Below are positions 50,723 through 59,310 of a stretch of DNA of 64,000 nt, in pieces. The stretch spans positions 215,209-279,208 of the forward strand of contig JAZGGI010000028.1 in NCBI GenBank assembly GCA_036480375.1. Reading direction: 5' to 3'. Below the pieces are notes generated by a model. That model was not told the origin of the DNA, did not search any database, and was given only the letters and a program-made list of their open reading frames with translations. The DNA is from Candidatus Zixiibacteriota bacterium. Lineage in GTDB: Bacteria; Zixibacteria; MSB-5A5; GN15; JAAZOE01. The position numbers and the translations under genes were made by a program. The stretch's first letter is position 1; each line of letters opens with the position of its first letter.

Positions 50723-52219
50723 ATGATGACTAACCGAAATGAAAAATACAGCATAATAGTCATTGATGATGAAACGTATATTTGCAATATCGTTAAGGAA
50801 GCTTTGTCATCTAATGAAGCATACCGGGTAAAATCATTTTCTGATCCCGGTAAGGCCTTAACTTATCTGGAGAAAAATCACGTTGATCTTGTATTGACTG
50901 ATTTGGTTATGGGCGAATTTTCCGGCGTGGATATTCTGGAGACGGCGTTTCGAGAACATCCCGATTGTATCCTGATTCTTATGACAGCGCATCCGACCGT
51001 CAATAACGCTATTTCGGTGCTGAAAAAAGGGGCATATGATTACCTGGTCAAACCATTTAAGCTGGAAACTCTAAAAAGCGCCGTTGTGCGAGGGTTACGG
51101 CACCAGGCTCTTGCCCGCGAAAACGTTCATCTAAAAGAGCAATTGGCTTTGCATAAATTGTCAGAAGCCATCGGATCATCAACCAGTCTTCAATCGATAC
51201 TGGATATGGCGGCTGACACTGCCAAAACCGTAATCGGAGTGGGCGCCGTCTCAGTGCTGGTTCGCGATAGTGAGGAGCAAGTTCCTATCCCTTATATCAT
51301 AAGAGGCAGTTCGATTGATGAACAGATGGATGCCTTTTTAAACGGAAATCACAAGTTATGCGCCGCCGCCCTGGATAAGACTGATGTGCAATCGAGTTGT
51401 GAGGAAATCATAAAGAAAGAAAAATCGATTCGGACGCTGGCGGCATATCCGTTAATGTCCCGGGGTAAGGCTATCGGCCTTTTAAATGTCGCCCATGAAG
51501 AAAAATTTATGCCTCTTAAACCGGGGCAATTGCATCTGTTGTCGATTATTGCGGCCAAGGTCGCTTCAGCAATTGAAAATAATCGCTTATATGAATACCT
51601 GCAATCATCGTATCTCAAAGCCATTAAAGCCCTGGCCAACGCCATTGAAGCCCGTGATCCGTATACTCGAGGGCATACTGATCGGGTGACGGTTCTGGCC
51701 GATTTGCTTGCTTCAAGGTTGAACTGGTCGATGGATAAACGAGCCGAACTCAAAATGGGGTGTACGCTGCATGATATTGGAAAAATCGGAATACCCGATG
51801 CCATTTTAAACAAGCCCGGTCGGCTGACTGATGAAGAGCGAGCACAAATTCAGATGCATCCGGAACTGGGAGCGAAGATGATTGAAGGGATTGATTATCT
51901 CGAAGCGGCCGTTCCATACATCTTATATCATCACGAGCAATATGATGGTTCGGGATATCCGCGGGGTTTGGCCGGCGAGGAAATTCCAATCGAAGGTCGC
52001 CTGCTGGCCGTGGTTGATACTTATGACGCGATTGTGACTCATCGCCCTTATCGTCAGGGCGCCGACCCGGAAAAAGCCATCGATGAGCTTGAAAAATTCA
52101 AGGGGAAACAGTTTGACCCGATAATTGTTGATGTTATAGTCAGCGCGTGGAAAGAAGGCTTAATTGAACAGCTTGGAATTTATCCTACCGAATCATGTGT
52201 TGAAACTCAACCGGCATAA
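50723..52219 (+). CDS. Response regulator with GAF and HD-GYP domains
   Basis: 498 residues. Receiver domain 1-130 (VIDDETYICNIV, phospho-acceptor in LVLTDLVMG, switch lysine in YLVKPF), a GAF domain about 150-290, and HD-GYP about 300-490. HDIGKIGIP and HHEQYDGSGYPRGLAGEEIP carry the metal-binding and GYP motifs, with AVVDTYDAI after. It is probably a phosphorylation-controlled c-di-GMP phosphodiesterase. No partner histidine kinase is adjacent, so it is an orphan regulator. It ends 13 bp inside the convergent protease gene. Confidence 0.9.
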   Translation: MMTNRNEKYSIIVIDDETYICNIVKEALSSNEAYRVKSFSDPGKALTYLEKNHVDLVLTDLVMGEFSGVDILETAFREHPDCILILMTAHPTVNNAISVLKKGAYDYLVKPFKLETLKSAVVRGLRHQALARENVHLKEQLALHKLSEAIGSSTSLQSILDMAADTAKTVIGVGAVSVLVRDSEEQVPIPYIIRGSSIDEQMDAFLNGNHKLCAAALDKTDVQSSCEEIIKKEKSIRTLAAYPLMSRGKAIGLLNVAHEEKFMPLKPGQLHLLSIIAAKVASAIENNRLYEYLQSSYLKAIKALANAIEARDPYTRGHTDRVTVLADLLASRLNWSMDKRAELKMGCTLHDIGKIGIPDAILNKPGRLTDEERAQIQMHPELGAKMIEGIDYLEAAVPYILYHHEQYDGSGYPRGLAGEEIPIEGRLLAVVDTYDAIVTHRPYRQGADPEKAIDELEKFKGKQFDPIIVDVIVSAWKEGLIEQLGIYPTESCVETQPA

Positions 52220-53286
52220 TAAATCGGGCGGGGTACAAAAGTCAAAATAAATAGAATAATCGCTATCCAAGCTATGATTTTATGTTTTCTATCGGGGGGG
52301 ATAGCGTCCTCAATAACAGGCGGGTGAAAAGGTCTCATTATAAAAGCCAAAAATAACCATAGCCACCATCCTTTCCAAAAGTAGCCGATTATTAACAAAA
52401 ACAACATGAAGACTACAGCCAGGAATCGTTGTTTTTTCCCGAATAGCCCATAGAAAATATGACCACCATCAAGTTGACCCAGGGGAAGCAGGTTAATCAT
52501 AGTTATCAAGAGCCCGACTTGCCCGGCAAGGGCTATTGGTGACAGGAATATTCCCATTCCCTGCGGTAGATTGCCATAGAGGATATGACTGATTACATAG
52601 GTAAAGATGGAGCTTCCAAATGAAAGATAAGTAACGTCGGCGGACAGAGGCGCTACCTGGGAACTCATTTGTCCCCATATAACGGCAATTATTGACGGGA
52701 TTGCCCCGGCTAACGGCCCGGCGGCGCCGATGAATATCAAATCATTTTTAGTTCGGATAGGTGAGCGGCCTTTGATAATGGCTCCGAAGGTGCCAATAAA
52801 AGTCGGAGCCGGGATGAAGAATGGATAGCTCATCAACACTCCCCGCCGATATCCTGCCCAAAAATGTCCCATTTCGTGAACGAGTAAAATAATCATTAAT
52901 GTTATTGTGAAAGGCAATCCGACGAGTAGTAATTCCGGGCTGGAAAAAACCGCGGGGCCGACCTCGCGATAAGCGGAAATAATCAAGACGGTGAGCAGAG
53001 TCAGGATAAACAGAAGGATATTGACCAGAGGGGGCTTACCTATTTTGAACGGAGTCGAATAAACAGTGATATTGTAAGCATCCTTGTCTCGAACAATTTT
53101 AATGCGGGCATTGATTGTTTTCAGGCGTTTGTTCAATTCCCGTTCCCATCCTTTTTTTCTCAAGATGGGGTTGGCGCGAAACATTACTCGGCCGCCGTCA
53201 GCGCGATAGAGAATTATATCAAAATAATCTCTTATGATTTTGAATGCGGAAAGCGCAAATAAATCTATATCGTTTTCAGGCGGCAT
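52207..53286 (-). CDS. Site-2 protease family zinc metalloprotease (M50)
   Basis: 359 residues, with ATG 53286 chosen as start; an open frame runs further up to 53517, through the upstream terminator. The active site is HEMGH (in LLVHEMGHFWAGYRRG, near residue 135) and the distal aspartate motif is LGQLDGGHIFYG near 270. About seven to eight membrane segments surround them. The N-terminal 90 residues are a soluble domain with NPILRKKGWERELN. It is a membrane protease of the S2P/EcfE-like group, probably cutting membrane-bound substrates; the substrate is unknown. Confidence 0.85.
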   Translation of the reverse strand: MPPENDIDLFALSAFKIIRDYFDIILYRADGGRVMFRANPILRKKGWERELNKRLKTINARIKIVRDKDAYNITVYSTPFKIGKPPLVNILLFILTLLTVLIISAYREVGPAVFSSPELLLVGLPFTITLMIILLVHEMGHFWAGYRRGVLMSYPFFIPAPTFIGTFGAIIKGRSPIRTKNDLIFIGAAGPLAGAIPSIIAVIWGQMSSQVAPLSADVTYLSFGSSIFTYVISHILYGNLPQGMGIFLSPIALAGQVGLLITMINLLPLGQLDGGHIFYGLFGKKQRFLAVVFMLFLLIIGYFWKGWWLWLFLAFIMRPFHPPVIEDAIPPDRKHKIIAWIAIILFILTFVPRPIYYAG

Positions 53287-53336
53287 TACATCATCGTTTT
53301 TTGAGTGTTTGATTTGATTTTTATAATGATACGGGC

Positions 53337-53371
53337 AAAAAAAAAGGAAGCAAGGAAAAACCTTGCTTCCT
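53337..53371 (-). terminator. Terminator of the 1725-residue protein gene
   Basis: On the minus strand GGAAGCAAGG pairs perfectly with CCTTGCTTCC around TTTTT, followed by nine T residues (53345 down to 53337). Confidence 0.92.
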
Positions 53372-53395
53372 AAAGAAATATATATCTCAGCTAAT

Positions 53396-56300
53396 TTACG
53401 GTTCCGGGCAAATATCGGGTAAAACCCATTCGCCAATCGGAGCGTTTCCAACGCAGAAGCAGAAGTCGCACAAGTAACGAACGTCACCAAGATCAACTTC
53501 GCCGGAAGCGTCGACATCAGCCAGATGTTGGAATTTCGGGCCTTCGACCTCGCCGTTTATGTAGTTGTACAGGTAAACGACATCAGCGAGATTAATGACG
53601 CCATCGCCATTACCATCGCCACGGTTGAAGCCTGCGAATTGCTGAGCCACTATTGCGGTATTCTCTATAAGTGCAGTATCAAAGGTGTTAGGGCCAACGA
53701 GTGTTTCATAGTCCAAACTATACCCAAAACGATACATACCGATGTCGACCATGTCGCCTTCTTCACCAGCAGCAGCGAGGGTAAATCCATCGTACAGATA
53801 AGTGGCTTGAATGTCACCTGCATCCTCAAATGGTGTACATTCATAAACACCGTCACCATCCGGATCCGGATCGAGTTCCTCAGGATAGAAGAATTCGCCG
53901 TCGACAGTCTTACACCAATCTATGACCAGGTCATACAAACTGGGAACCTCAGCGTCGTCAAAGACGTTTATGAGGTCCTGCCCACAAGTTACAACTCCAT
54001 TCATGGGTATTCCGATAGTTCCGGAACCAAAAACGTTGGTATTTACTTCATAGCCGTCACTACAAGCGCCACCCCAGGCAACATCATAATCATCAAGGAA
54101 GAAGAATCGTCCAAAGTTGTAACCGCCTAATACCTCGCCCGAGGGATAAGCGTAGCCAAGGTCATGATCAACATGCTGAGCCCAGTAAACCGGGTCATCA
54201 ATCGCAGTAGTATTACGGTTGGATATTTCAAGCCTGGTAATCAGAATGTTGTTGAGATCAGGAACGCCATAGGCGCCGTATTCGGTACACTTGAAGCTCA
54301 TACCCATAGTGAGATCGTTGCTGTAGTTACAATCAAGCGCGGTCCAATCCCAGTCGCCATGGCAACCGAAATCGATAACAGAGTCAATATAGGCATATGT
54401 AACGGCTTCACCACGGATATCCTGGTAGCTCGTTTCTCCTTCGGGTTTGAATGAGCCGAGAACGATGTCGCGTTCGACATAACTGATACATTCACCGGAG
54501 CAGTTCGGATCCGCCAGGAGAGTTTCGTAATCGTCGGCTGCCCATGTTGCGTTAGTCACCGCGAAGCTCCGGTCATCCTGACCGAACATCAGGAAACCGA
54601 TGAAGTAACACCAGTAATCCTCACTACCGCCAACCCAGAACTGAAGACCTAAATCACGAGCATCTTGCGCGATCATACCATTGTTGTAAATAATGGAATA
54701 ATGCTGAATTTCGGTACCCCAGTACAGAGTATCGAAGGATGCCAAGCAACCACCGATAACACCAAGGTTAACGGCTGGCATAAATTCCGGATTGTTCAAA
54801 TAATATTGAGCATTGGAATTAATCGTAAAGTAGCAGTCATGCGCACCACGAGTAACCAGATCACCGTCAACGATATAATCCATACTAAACATGTCGCCAT
54901 CGCCGAGATTAAAGGTTTCGGTGAAGCTGGTTAACCAGGCCGGTTGAGCATAAGCGGCACTGTTGCTATAGCTATCTTTGGCAAAGGCGGTCATGTCAAT
55001 ATCAACGTCATTAATACCGATAAGTTTGCCACTGCCTTCAATCATTTCGGGATAGCTGTTGCGGATCATTTTATTAGCCAGTGAACCCATGCGTCTAATA
55101 CGGGATGGATCCACCGATGTGATTGAAATCGAGGGAGCTACTTCATCAGCCGTCAGAGTACCGGTTAAGTTTGCACAACCGGCATTCATGAAGACATCCT
55201 CAAAAGTAGGTACGGCATAGCCGGGGCCAACCAGGAACGGAACGGGTTGGAATTCTTCTGCCTTTAAGATACGCAGACGAGCGATTTCTTCCGCACCATT
55301 TTCCATGACATACACTTCACCGGCACGGTTCTGGAAGACGACATGATTATCATCAAGCAAAACACCGGATGAGTAATTGGAAGACGGATCGAGCAGATAT
55401 TCAAATTCAAGCGTACCATTTTCTCCGTTATATACGGCATAGCCTTCTAAGCGTCCCGTTGGCATATAAACGAGGTCACGCATGAGCGTCTGACAATCAA
55501 TCGCACCCCAACCATTGGTTGTGTTATAGAATTCCCAGGCATCTAATGGGCCTATGTTACCCGCATTAACAACTGCGGCATCCCAGAGCATATTTCCACT
55601 GATCTTATTATATGCCTTAAGACCGCCTGTTTCATTGGCCCAGCCTGCCCATGACCCGACATAAACAATATTGACGTCAAGCAAAAGAGCTCCACGAGAA
55701 GGATATTCGGTTGCAACGCCCCATTGTATGACGCCGGCCGAATTCAGTTTATACAGAGCAGCAGCAGGAGCGCCGGAGGCTTCGACCTGGAAGTCAGAGC
55801 GTACATAGATATCACCATTAACATCGATGACAGCCGAACCCTCTTGCCATGTCTCAATAGTGTTTTCAGCGCCGTCGATATCATAACGGTAAGTACCCCA
55901 GTCGTCGCCCTGCATCTGGAAGATGATGGAGCCGTCGGCGGCATCAATAGCATAGAAGGAACCTACACCTTCGAGGTCGCCCGTATTGCCGTTACCATTG
56001 GTGCCGACGTAAAGAACGTCAGCGCCGTTAGAACTCAGCGATGTATAGGTGGCGCCATCCAAGAGTACCGGTTGAACAGCCCAGCCGCCAAAATCGGTAC
56101 CGTCAGCCATATTCCAGGCACGAAGTTCAGCGGTACCATCCGTACCCTCTTGCGAGCTGGCATATACGACATCGCCAAGAATTACAGGCTGAACCCAGGC
56201 AACACTGTATCCGGTAGTGAATCCGGTCGGGAATAAACCGCGACACCAGATTATAGCTCCGGTATAGAGATCGACGCAAGTCAATCCCTGACCGTTACCA

Positions 56301-58573
56301 TTCGGGAATACGACCTTTCCGTCGACTTGTGCGACAGAACCATCGTTAGCGGTACCCATATTCGGCAGACCGCTAACTTCCCAAATCGGCACGTCAGAGT
56401 CTAAAGCAAGATCCCAGGCTCTGACAGCCGAGGCAAACGGAACGACCAGGATGCCGTCGGCAATTAAGCCGCGGCCATAGCTTAAGCTAAGAGGGTCCTT
56501 GTAATCCCAAGCCAAGTCCTGGAGGCAACGAGCGTCGCCGGACGATGAGAACGAACGCGCTGTCCGACGGAAGTCGTGCGACGCGGTCGGCCAGTCATCA
56601 CCGGTTTCGCTGCATTCAGCTTCCGGAGGAGGCTCACAGCAGACATCAACATCAATCATCTGATGTTTCGGATTTGACCAGAAATTCTGCTCATAAGTAA
56701 AGCCCTGGGTATTATATTCCCACGGAGCAAAAGGGCCGTTACCGAACAGAGCTGTTTCGTATTCAGTATAGTAGCCGTTGGCCGCGCCAGGATTAAACCG
56801 CAAAATCATATCCTGGCCGCCATCGGGAGCCATAATTTCAATACCGACCCAGACATATTCATCAAAACGGATATTTTCGGCCGATACATCAAAGACGTAA
56901 GCGTTCGGCTGGAATCCGTTGGCGATAATTTCAGCACCGGTTACTTCGATAGTATGAACCAGAGTACCCGGGAGACCGGCTTCAAAATCAAATTCATCGG
57001 GACCGCCTGGATCATATATATCATGAGCGCCATCGTTGTCGTAAATTCTTATCTGAGCTGAAGTTGCGTAAGGCGCTGCAGTTTCGCTCTGATAAAAATA
57101 CGCGCGGATTTCTTCCAATCGACATCCCAGACCGATGCTTTGAATCTTCTGGAAATAACCTCTGGTGCCATAACTACCGGGCAGTCTGCGAATAAAATAC
57201 GGACCGTAATCGAGATAGTCGGCATCAGTAATGCATGTACCGTATCTATTTAAGCAAAGATGCGCTTGGATACCGTAGTTACGTCCGGAGGTATACCATT
57301 CCGGCGGTTCCACGGAGTTATCAAGAGCGCCGCTTCGTCCGGTACCTGCACCTGCAGCACCTGAGAGAATACCGGCATATCCGGGTAATCCACCATCGCC
57401 GATGGAAACAACGCCGTGGAAATCACCTTTCACAGCAATAGGTGAGCCAAGAGAGACGAAATTTCCAGTCATTGTACCGACATTTACATCTTCACCCTGA
57501 ATAGTCGTTGACCAGAGGATATCGGACATATCCGGATAACCACCGGATGAGCCGGTAACAATTACGTCAATGTCAACTTCGGTATTATATACTTCACTCA
57601 TATCTTCAAGAGCGTAGATACCGACCGTTAGACCAGTGAGTGTATCGTCAAGACCGGTAAAACGAACGTTGCGATAATCAATATAGTCCGGATCATCAGA
57701 GAACCACCAGTATGTAGTATACGGGTAATTCACATAATCCTGGATTTGATCGCAATTTGAGAATAGATCTTCGCCGGAACATATCTCAATGTTGATCAGG
57801 TAAGCCTGATAACAATAAGTACCAGGGTTTTCTGAGCAACCTGTCCAGACATAACAGGCACTAGCGCCAGCTGGAACACCGAAGCGATAGTCAAAGGTGG
57901 TCACCGAGGCATCATCCCAGAGTATCCCGAAGCTTTCTTCGAGAGCCTGGGAAGCGGCATCCACTGTTACGCCGACTTTTATCATTGTACCACCATCAAA
58001 TACAACGCCCATTCCGGTTAAATCAATGGTGACCCATGCCGGGCCCGTACCCTGAGGTAGTTCAGCCCACGGCACAGTAAACCGGTAATATTCATCAACC
58101 GGTACTGTGGTACCCGGGTTAAGGGCGCAACCACTAAATATGGATACTTCCATATCCGGGTTCCCAACATACGCGTCCTGATCAATGCCAATGTTAATTG
58201 CCGTCAATGTGCATGGATATGGGGCCGGCAATCTGAACCTCATGTTCATAAAATCAACTCCATATGAGTATATAGGGACTGGTTCGTACCCTAAAACAAC
58301 ATCGGAGTGAGGAACAATTGATGAACATACCACCGGGGCCGGAGGGAAGACGGTTGTTGGTGATGCGTACAGGTGGCGATATGCAGCAGGTTTCTCAAGG
58401 GCGTTAGATGCTTCATTTACTATTTCCACTGGAATGTCGTTGGGGCGAGACTTATAGGTAATCAGTTCTTCATTTTCAGTTTTCCGATTATCAATATCGC
58501 CCGCAATCGCAACTCCGCCGAAAGCAACTAATAACCCGAGAGTTAGTACTGCGATTAACAATTTTTTAGACAT
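53396..58573 (-). CDS. Giant secreted beta-propeller protein with dockerin
   Basis: 1725 residues with AAGGAGG ribosome site and signal peptide (KKLLIAVLTLGLLVAFGGVAIAG). Residues 60-650 hold several jelly-roll/adhesin-like modules. About 660-1095 form a PQQ-type beta-propeller (DWPTASHDFRRTAR, VVFPNGNGQGLTCVDLYTGAIIW, GADVLYVGTNGNG). About 1150-1630 are further surface modules. About 1640-1725 are a dockerin pair (GDGNGDGVINLADVVYLYNYING, DVDASGEVDLGDVRYLCDF). Codon use is more biased toward C-ending codons than in neighbours, which suggests high expression. It is probably a major surface or extracellular protein; ligand unknown. Confidence 0.85.
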   Translation of the reverse strand: MSKKLLIAVLTLGLLVAFGGVAIAGDIDNRKTENEELITYKSRPNDIPVEIVNEASNALEKPAAYRHLYASPTTVFPPAPVVCSSIVPHSDVVLGYEPVPIYSYGVDFMNMRFRLPAPYPCTLTAINIGIDQDAYVGNPDMEVSIFSGCALNPGTTVPVDEYYRFTVPWAELPQGTGPAWVTIDLTGMGVVFDGGTMIKVGVTVDAASQALEESFGILWDDASVTTFDYRFGVPAGASACYVWTGCSENPGTYCYQAYLINIEICSGEDLFSNCDQIQDYVNYPYTTYWWFSDDPDYIDYRNVRFTGLDDTLTGLTVGIYALEDMSEVYNTEVDIDVIVTGSSGGYPDMSDILWSTTIQGEDVNVGTMTGNFVSLGSPIAVKGDFHGVVSIGDGGLPGYAGILSGAAGAGTGRSGALDNSVEPPEWYTSGRNYGIQAHLCLNRYGTCITDADYLDYGPYFIRRLPGSYGTRGYFQKIQSIGLGCRLEEIRAYFYQSETAAPYATSAQIRIYDNDGAHDIYDPGGPDEFDFEAGLPGTLVHTIEVTGAEIIANGFQPNAYVFDVSAENIRFDEYVWVGIEIMAPDGGQDMILRFNPGAANGYYTEYETALFGNGPFAPWEYNTQGFTYEQNFWSNPKHQMIDVDVCCEPPPEAECSETGDDWPTASHDFRRTARSFSSSGDARCLQDLAWDYKDPLSLSYGRGLIADGILVVPFASAVRAWDLALDSDVPIWEVSGLPNMGTANDGSVAQVDGKVVFPNGNGQGLTCVDLYTGAIIWCRGLFPTGFTTGYSVAWVQPVILGDVVYASSQEGTDGTAELRAWNMADGTDFGGWAVQPVLLDGATYTSLSSNGADVLYVGTNGNGNTGDLEGVGSFYAIDAADGSIIFQMQGDDWGTYRYDIDGAENTIETWQEGSAVIDVNGDIYVRSDFQVEASGAPAAALYKLNSAGVIQWGVATEYPSRGALLLDVNIVYVGSWAGWANETGGLKAYNKISGNMLWDAAVVNAGNIGPLDAWEFYNTTNGWGAIDCQTLMRDLVYMPTGRLEGYAVYNGENGTLEFEYLLDPSSNYSSGVLLDDNHVVFQNRAGEVYVMENGAEEIARLRILKAEEFQPVPFLVGPGYAVPTFEDVFMNAGCANLTGTLTADEVAPSISITSVDPSRIRRMGSLANKMIRNSYPEMIEGSGKLIGINDVDIDMTAFAKDSYSNSAAYAQPAWLTSFTETFNLGDGDMFSMDYIVDGDLVTRGAHDCYFTINSNAQYYLNNPEFMPAVNLGVIGGCLASFDTLYWGTEIQHYSIIYNNGMIAQDARDLGLQFWVGGSEDYWCYFIGFLMFGQDDRSFAVTNATWAADDYETLLADPNCSGECISYVERDIVLGSFKPEGETSYQDIRGEAVTYAYIDSVIDFGCHGDWDWTALDCNYSNDLTMGMSFKCTEYGAYGVPDLNNILITRLEISNRNTTAIDDPVYWAQHVDHDLGYAYPSGEVLGGYNFGRFFFLDDYDVAWGGACSDGYEVNTNVFGSGTIGIPMNGVVTCGQDLINVFDDAEVPSLYDLVIDWCKTVDGEFFYPEELDPDPDGDGVYECTPFEDAGDIQATYLYDGFTLAAAGEEGDMVDIGMYRFGYSLDYETLVGPNTFDTALIENTAIVAQQFAGFNRGDGNGDGVINLADVVYLYNYINGEVEGPKFQHLADVDASGEVDLGDVRYLCDFCFCVGNAPIGEWVLPDICPEP

Positions 58574-59054
58574 TTATTTCCTCCTTAAAATTAGGAAAGG
58601 CAGAGAAAGTTCATTTTATAAAATATTCTTCTTTTTTTCTCTGGCAATCTTTCAGAATCGTTCATTGAGCAGAATCTTACCGAACTACCGGTAAGAAGAT
58701 TGCTTGTTTCCGCGGATCTTGTCTAGGGATGGTGCGGAAATAAATTTTAATGAACTATTCTAAAGATTCCTATTATGGAGTAAGGAGTGAAAGCTTTTCT
58801 CAGTATTTTTCTGAGGTGGACGCTTAACTCCAAATAAGCTGTGTTTTGCTTTTTAGCACCCGACTCTTACAAAAGACTTCTGAGCGGAATAACGTCCTCC
58901 TATATATCTACTGTGTTTAATTCTCATTAATTAAGTTGGATACTGAAAAAGATAACTACGCCTGACGGATATATCAGGTTATAACCCTGAGGGGTTTCTG
59001 TTACGTGTTGTACGTTAGCAGTATTAATAGACCCCTGTAAAAAACATAAAGAAC

Positions 59055-59078
59055 CTTGAGTAGTTTCTCAAGTTTTTT
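59055..59078 (+). terminator. Terminator-like hairpin without an upstream gene
   Basis: CTTGAG (59055-59060) pairs with CTCAAG (59067-59072), followed by six T residues. No plus-strand coding region precedes it, so it implies a short plus-strand RNA or acts as a barrier to readthrough into the SbcC-like gene. Confidence 0.5.
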
Positions 59079-59173
59079 ACGATACATCAAAGGCCAGTAT
59101 AAGAGGTATTCTTGTGGTTATTTTGGCAAGTTCGGCTCAAACCCCAAATAACCAATAACACACGCTCAGAGTC

Positions 59174-59201
59174 AAAATAGGATATTATCTTTTTTTGTCA
59201 A
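59174..59201 (-). promoter_or_regulatory. Candidate promoter of the giant secreted protein gene
   Basis: Minus-strand TTGACA (59201-59196), 16-bp spacer, TATTTT (59179-59174). If used, the mRNA would have a leader of about 590 nt before ATG 58573, with several stable hairpins. A nearer promoter is not excluded. Confidence 0.4.
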
Positions 59202-59310
59202 GGATTATTTGGCCTTTTCAGGTAAAAAAAATTACACTCAAGGCCACCAAATTCAGGTGTTTAGCCGATTTGAGCCTTGCTTCGATTCGGCTTTTATACT
59301 AAGATAGAAT

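Larger units (their letters stand above)
58574..59310. other. 737-bp gene-free region with hairpins and promoters
   Basis: No protein gene is seen. It contains the likely long leader of the giant protein (minus). There is a perfect 8-bp hairpin TCTTACCG/CGGTAAGA (58675-58696), plus CTCAG/CTGAG (near 58799-58815), CCTGA/TCAGG (58961-58977) and ACCC/GGGT (near 58983) hairpins. A plus-strand terminator lies at 59055-59078. No riboswitch class is recognised. Confidence 0.5.

Noticed and set aside
53525..54130. 201-codon plus-strand frame opposite the dockerin end of the giant protein
   Set aside because: Antisense shadow of a strongly codon-biased gene; the minus frame has clear calcium-loop motifs.
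55724..56236. 170-codon plus-strand frame opposite the propeller region
   Set aside because: Same reason; no start signal or domain.
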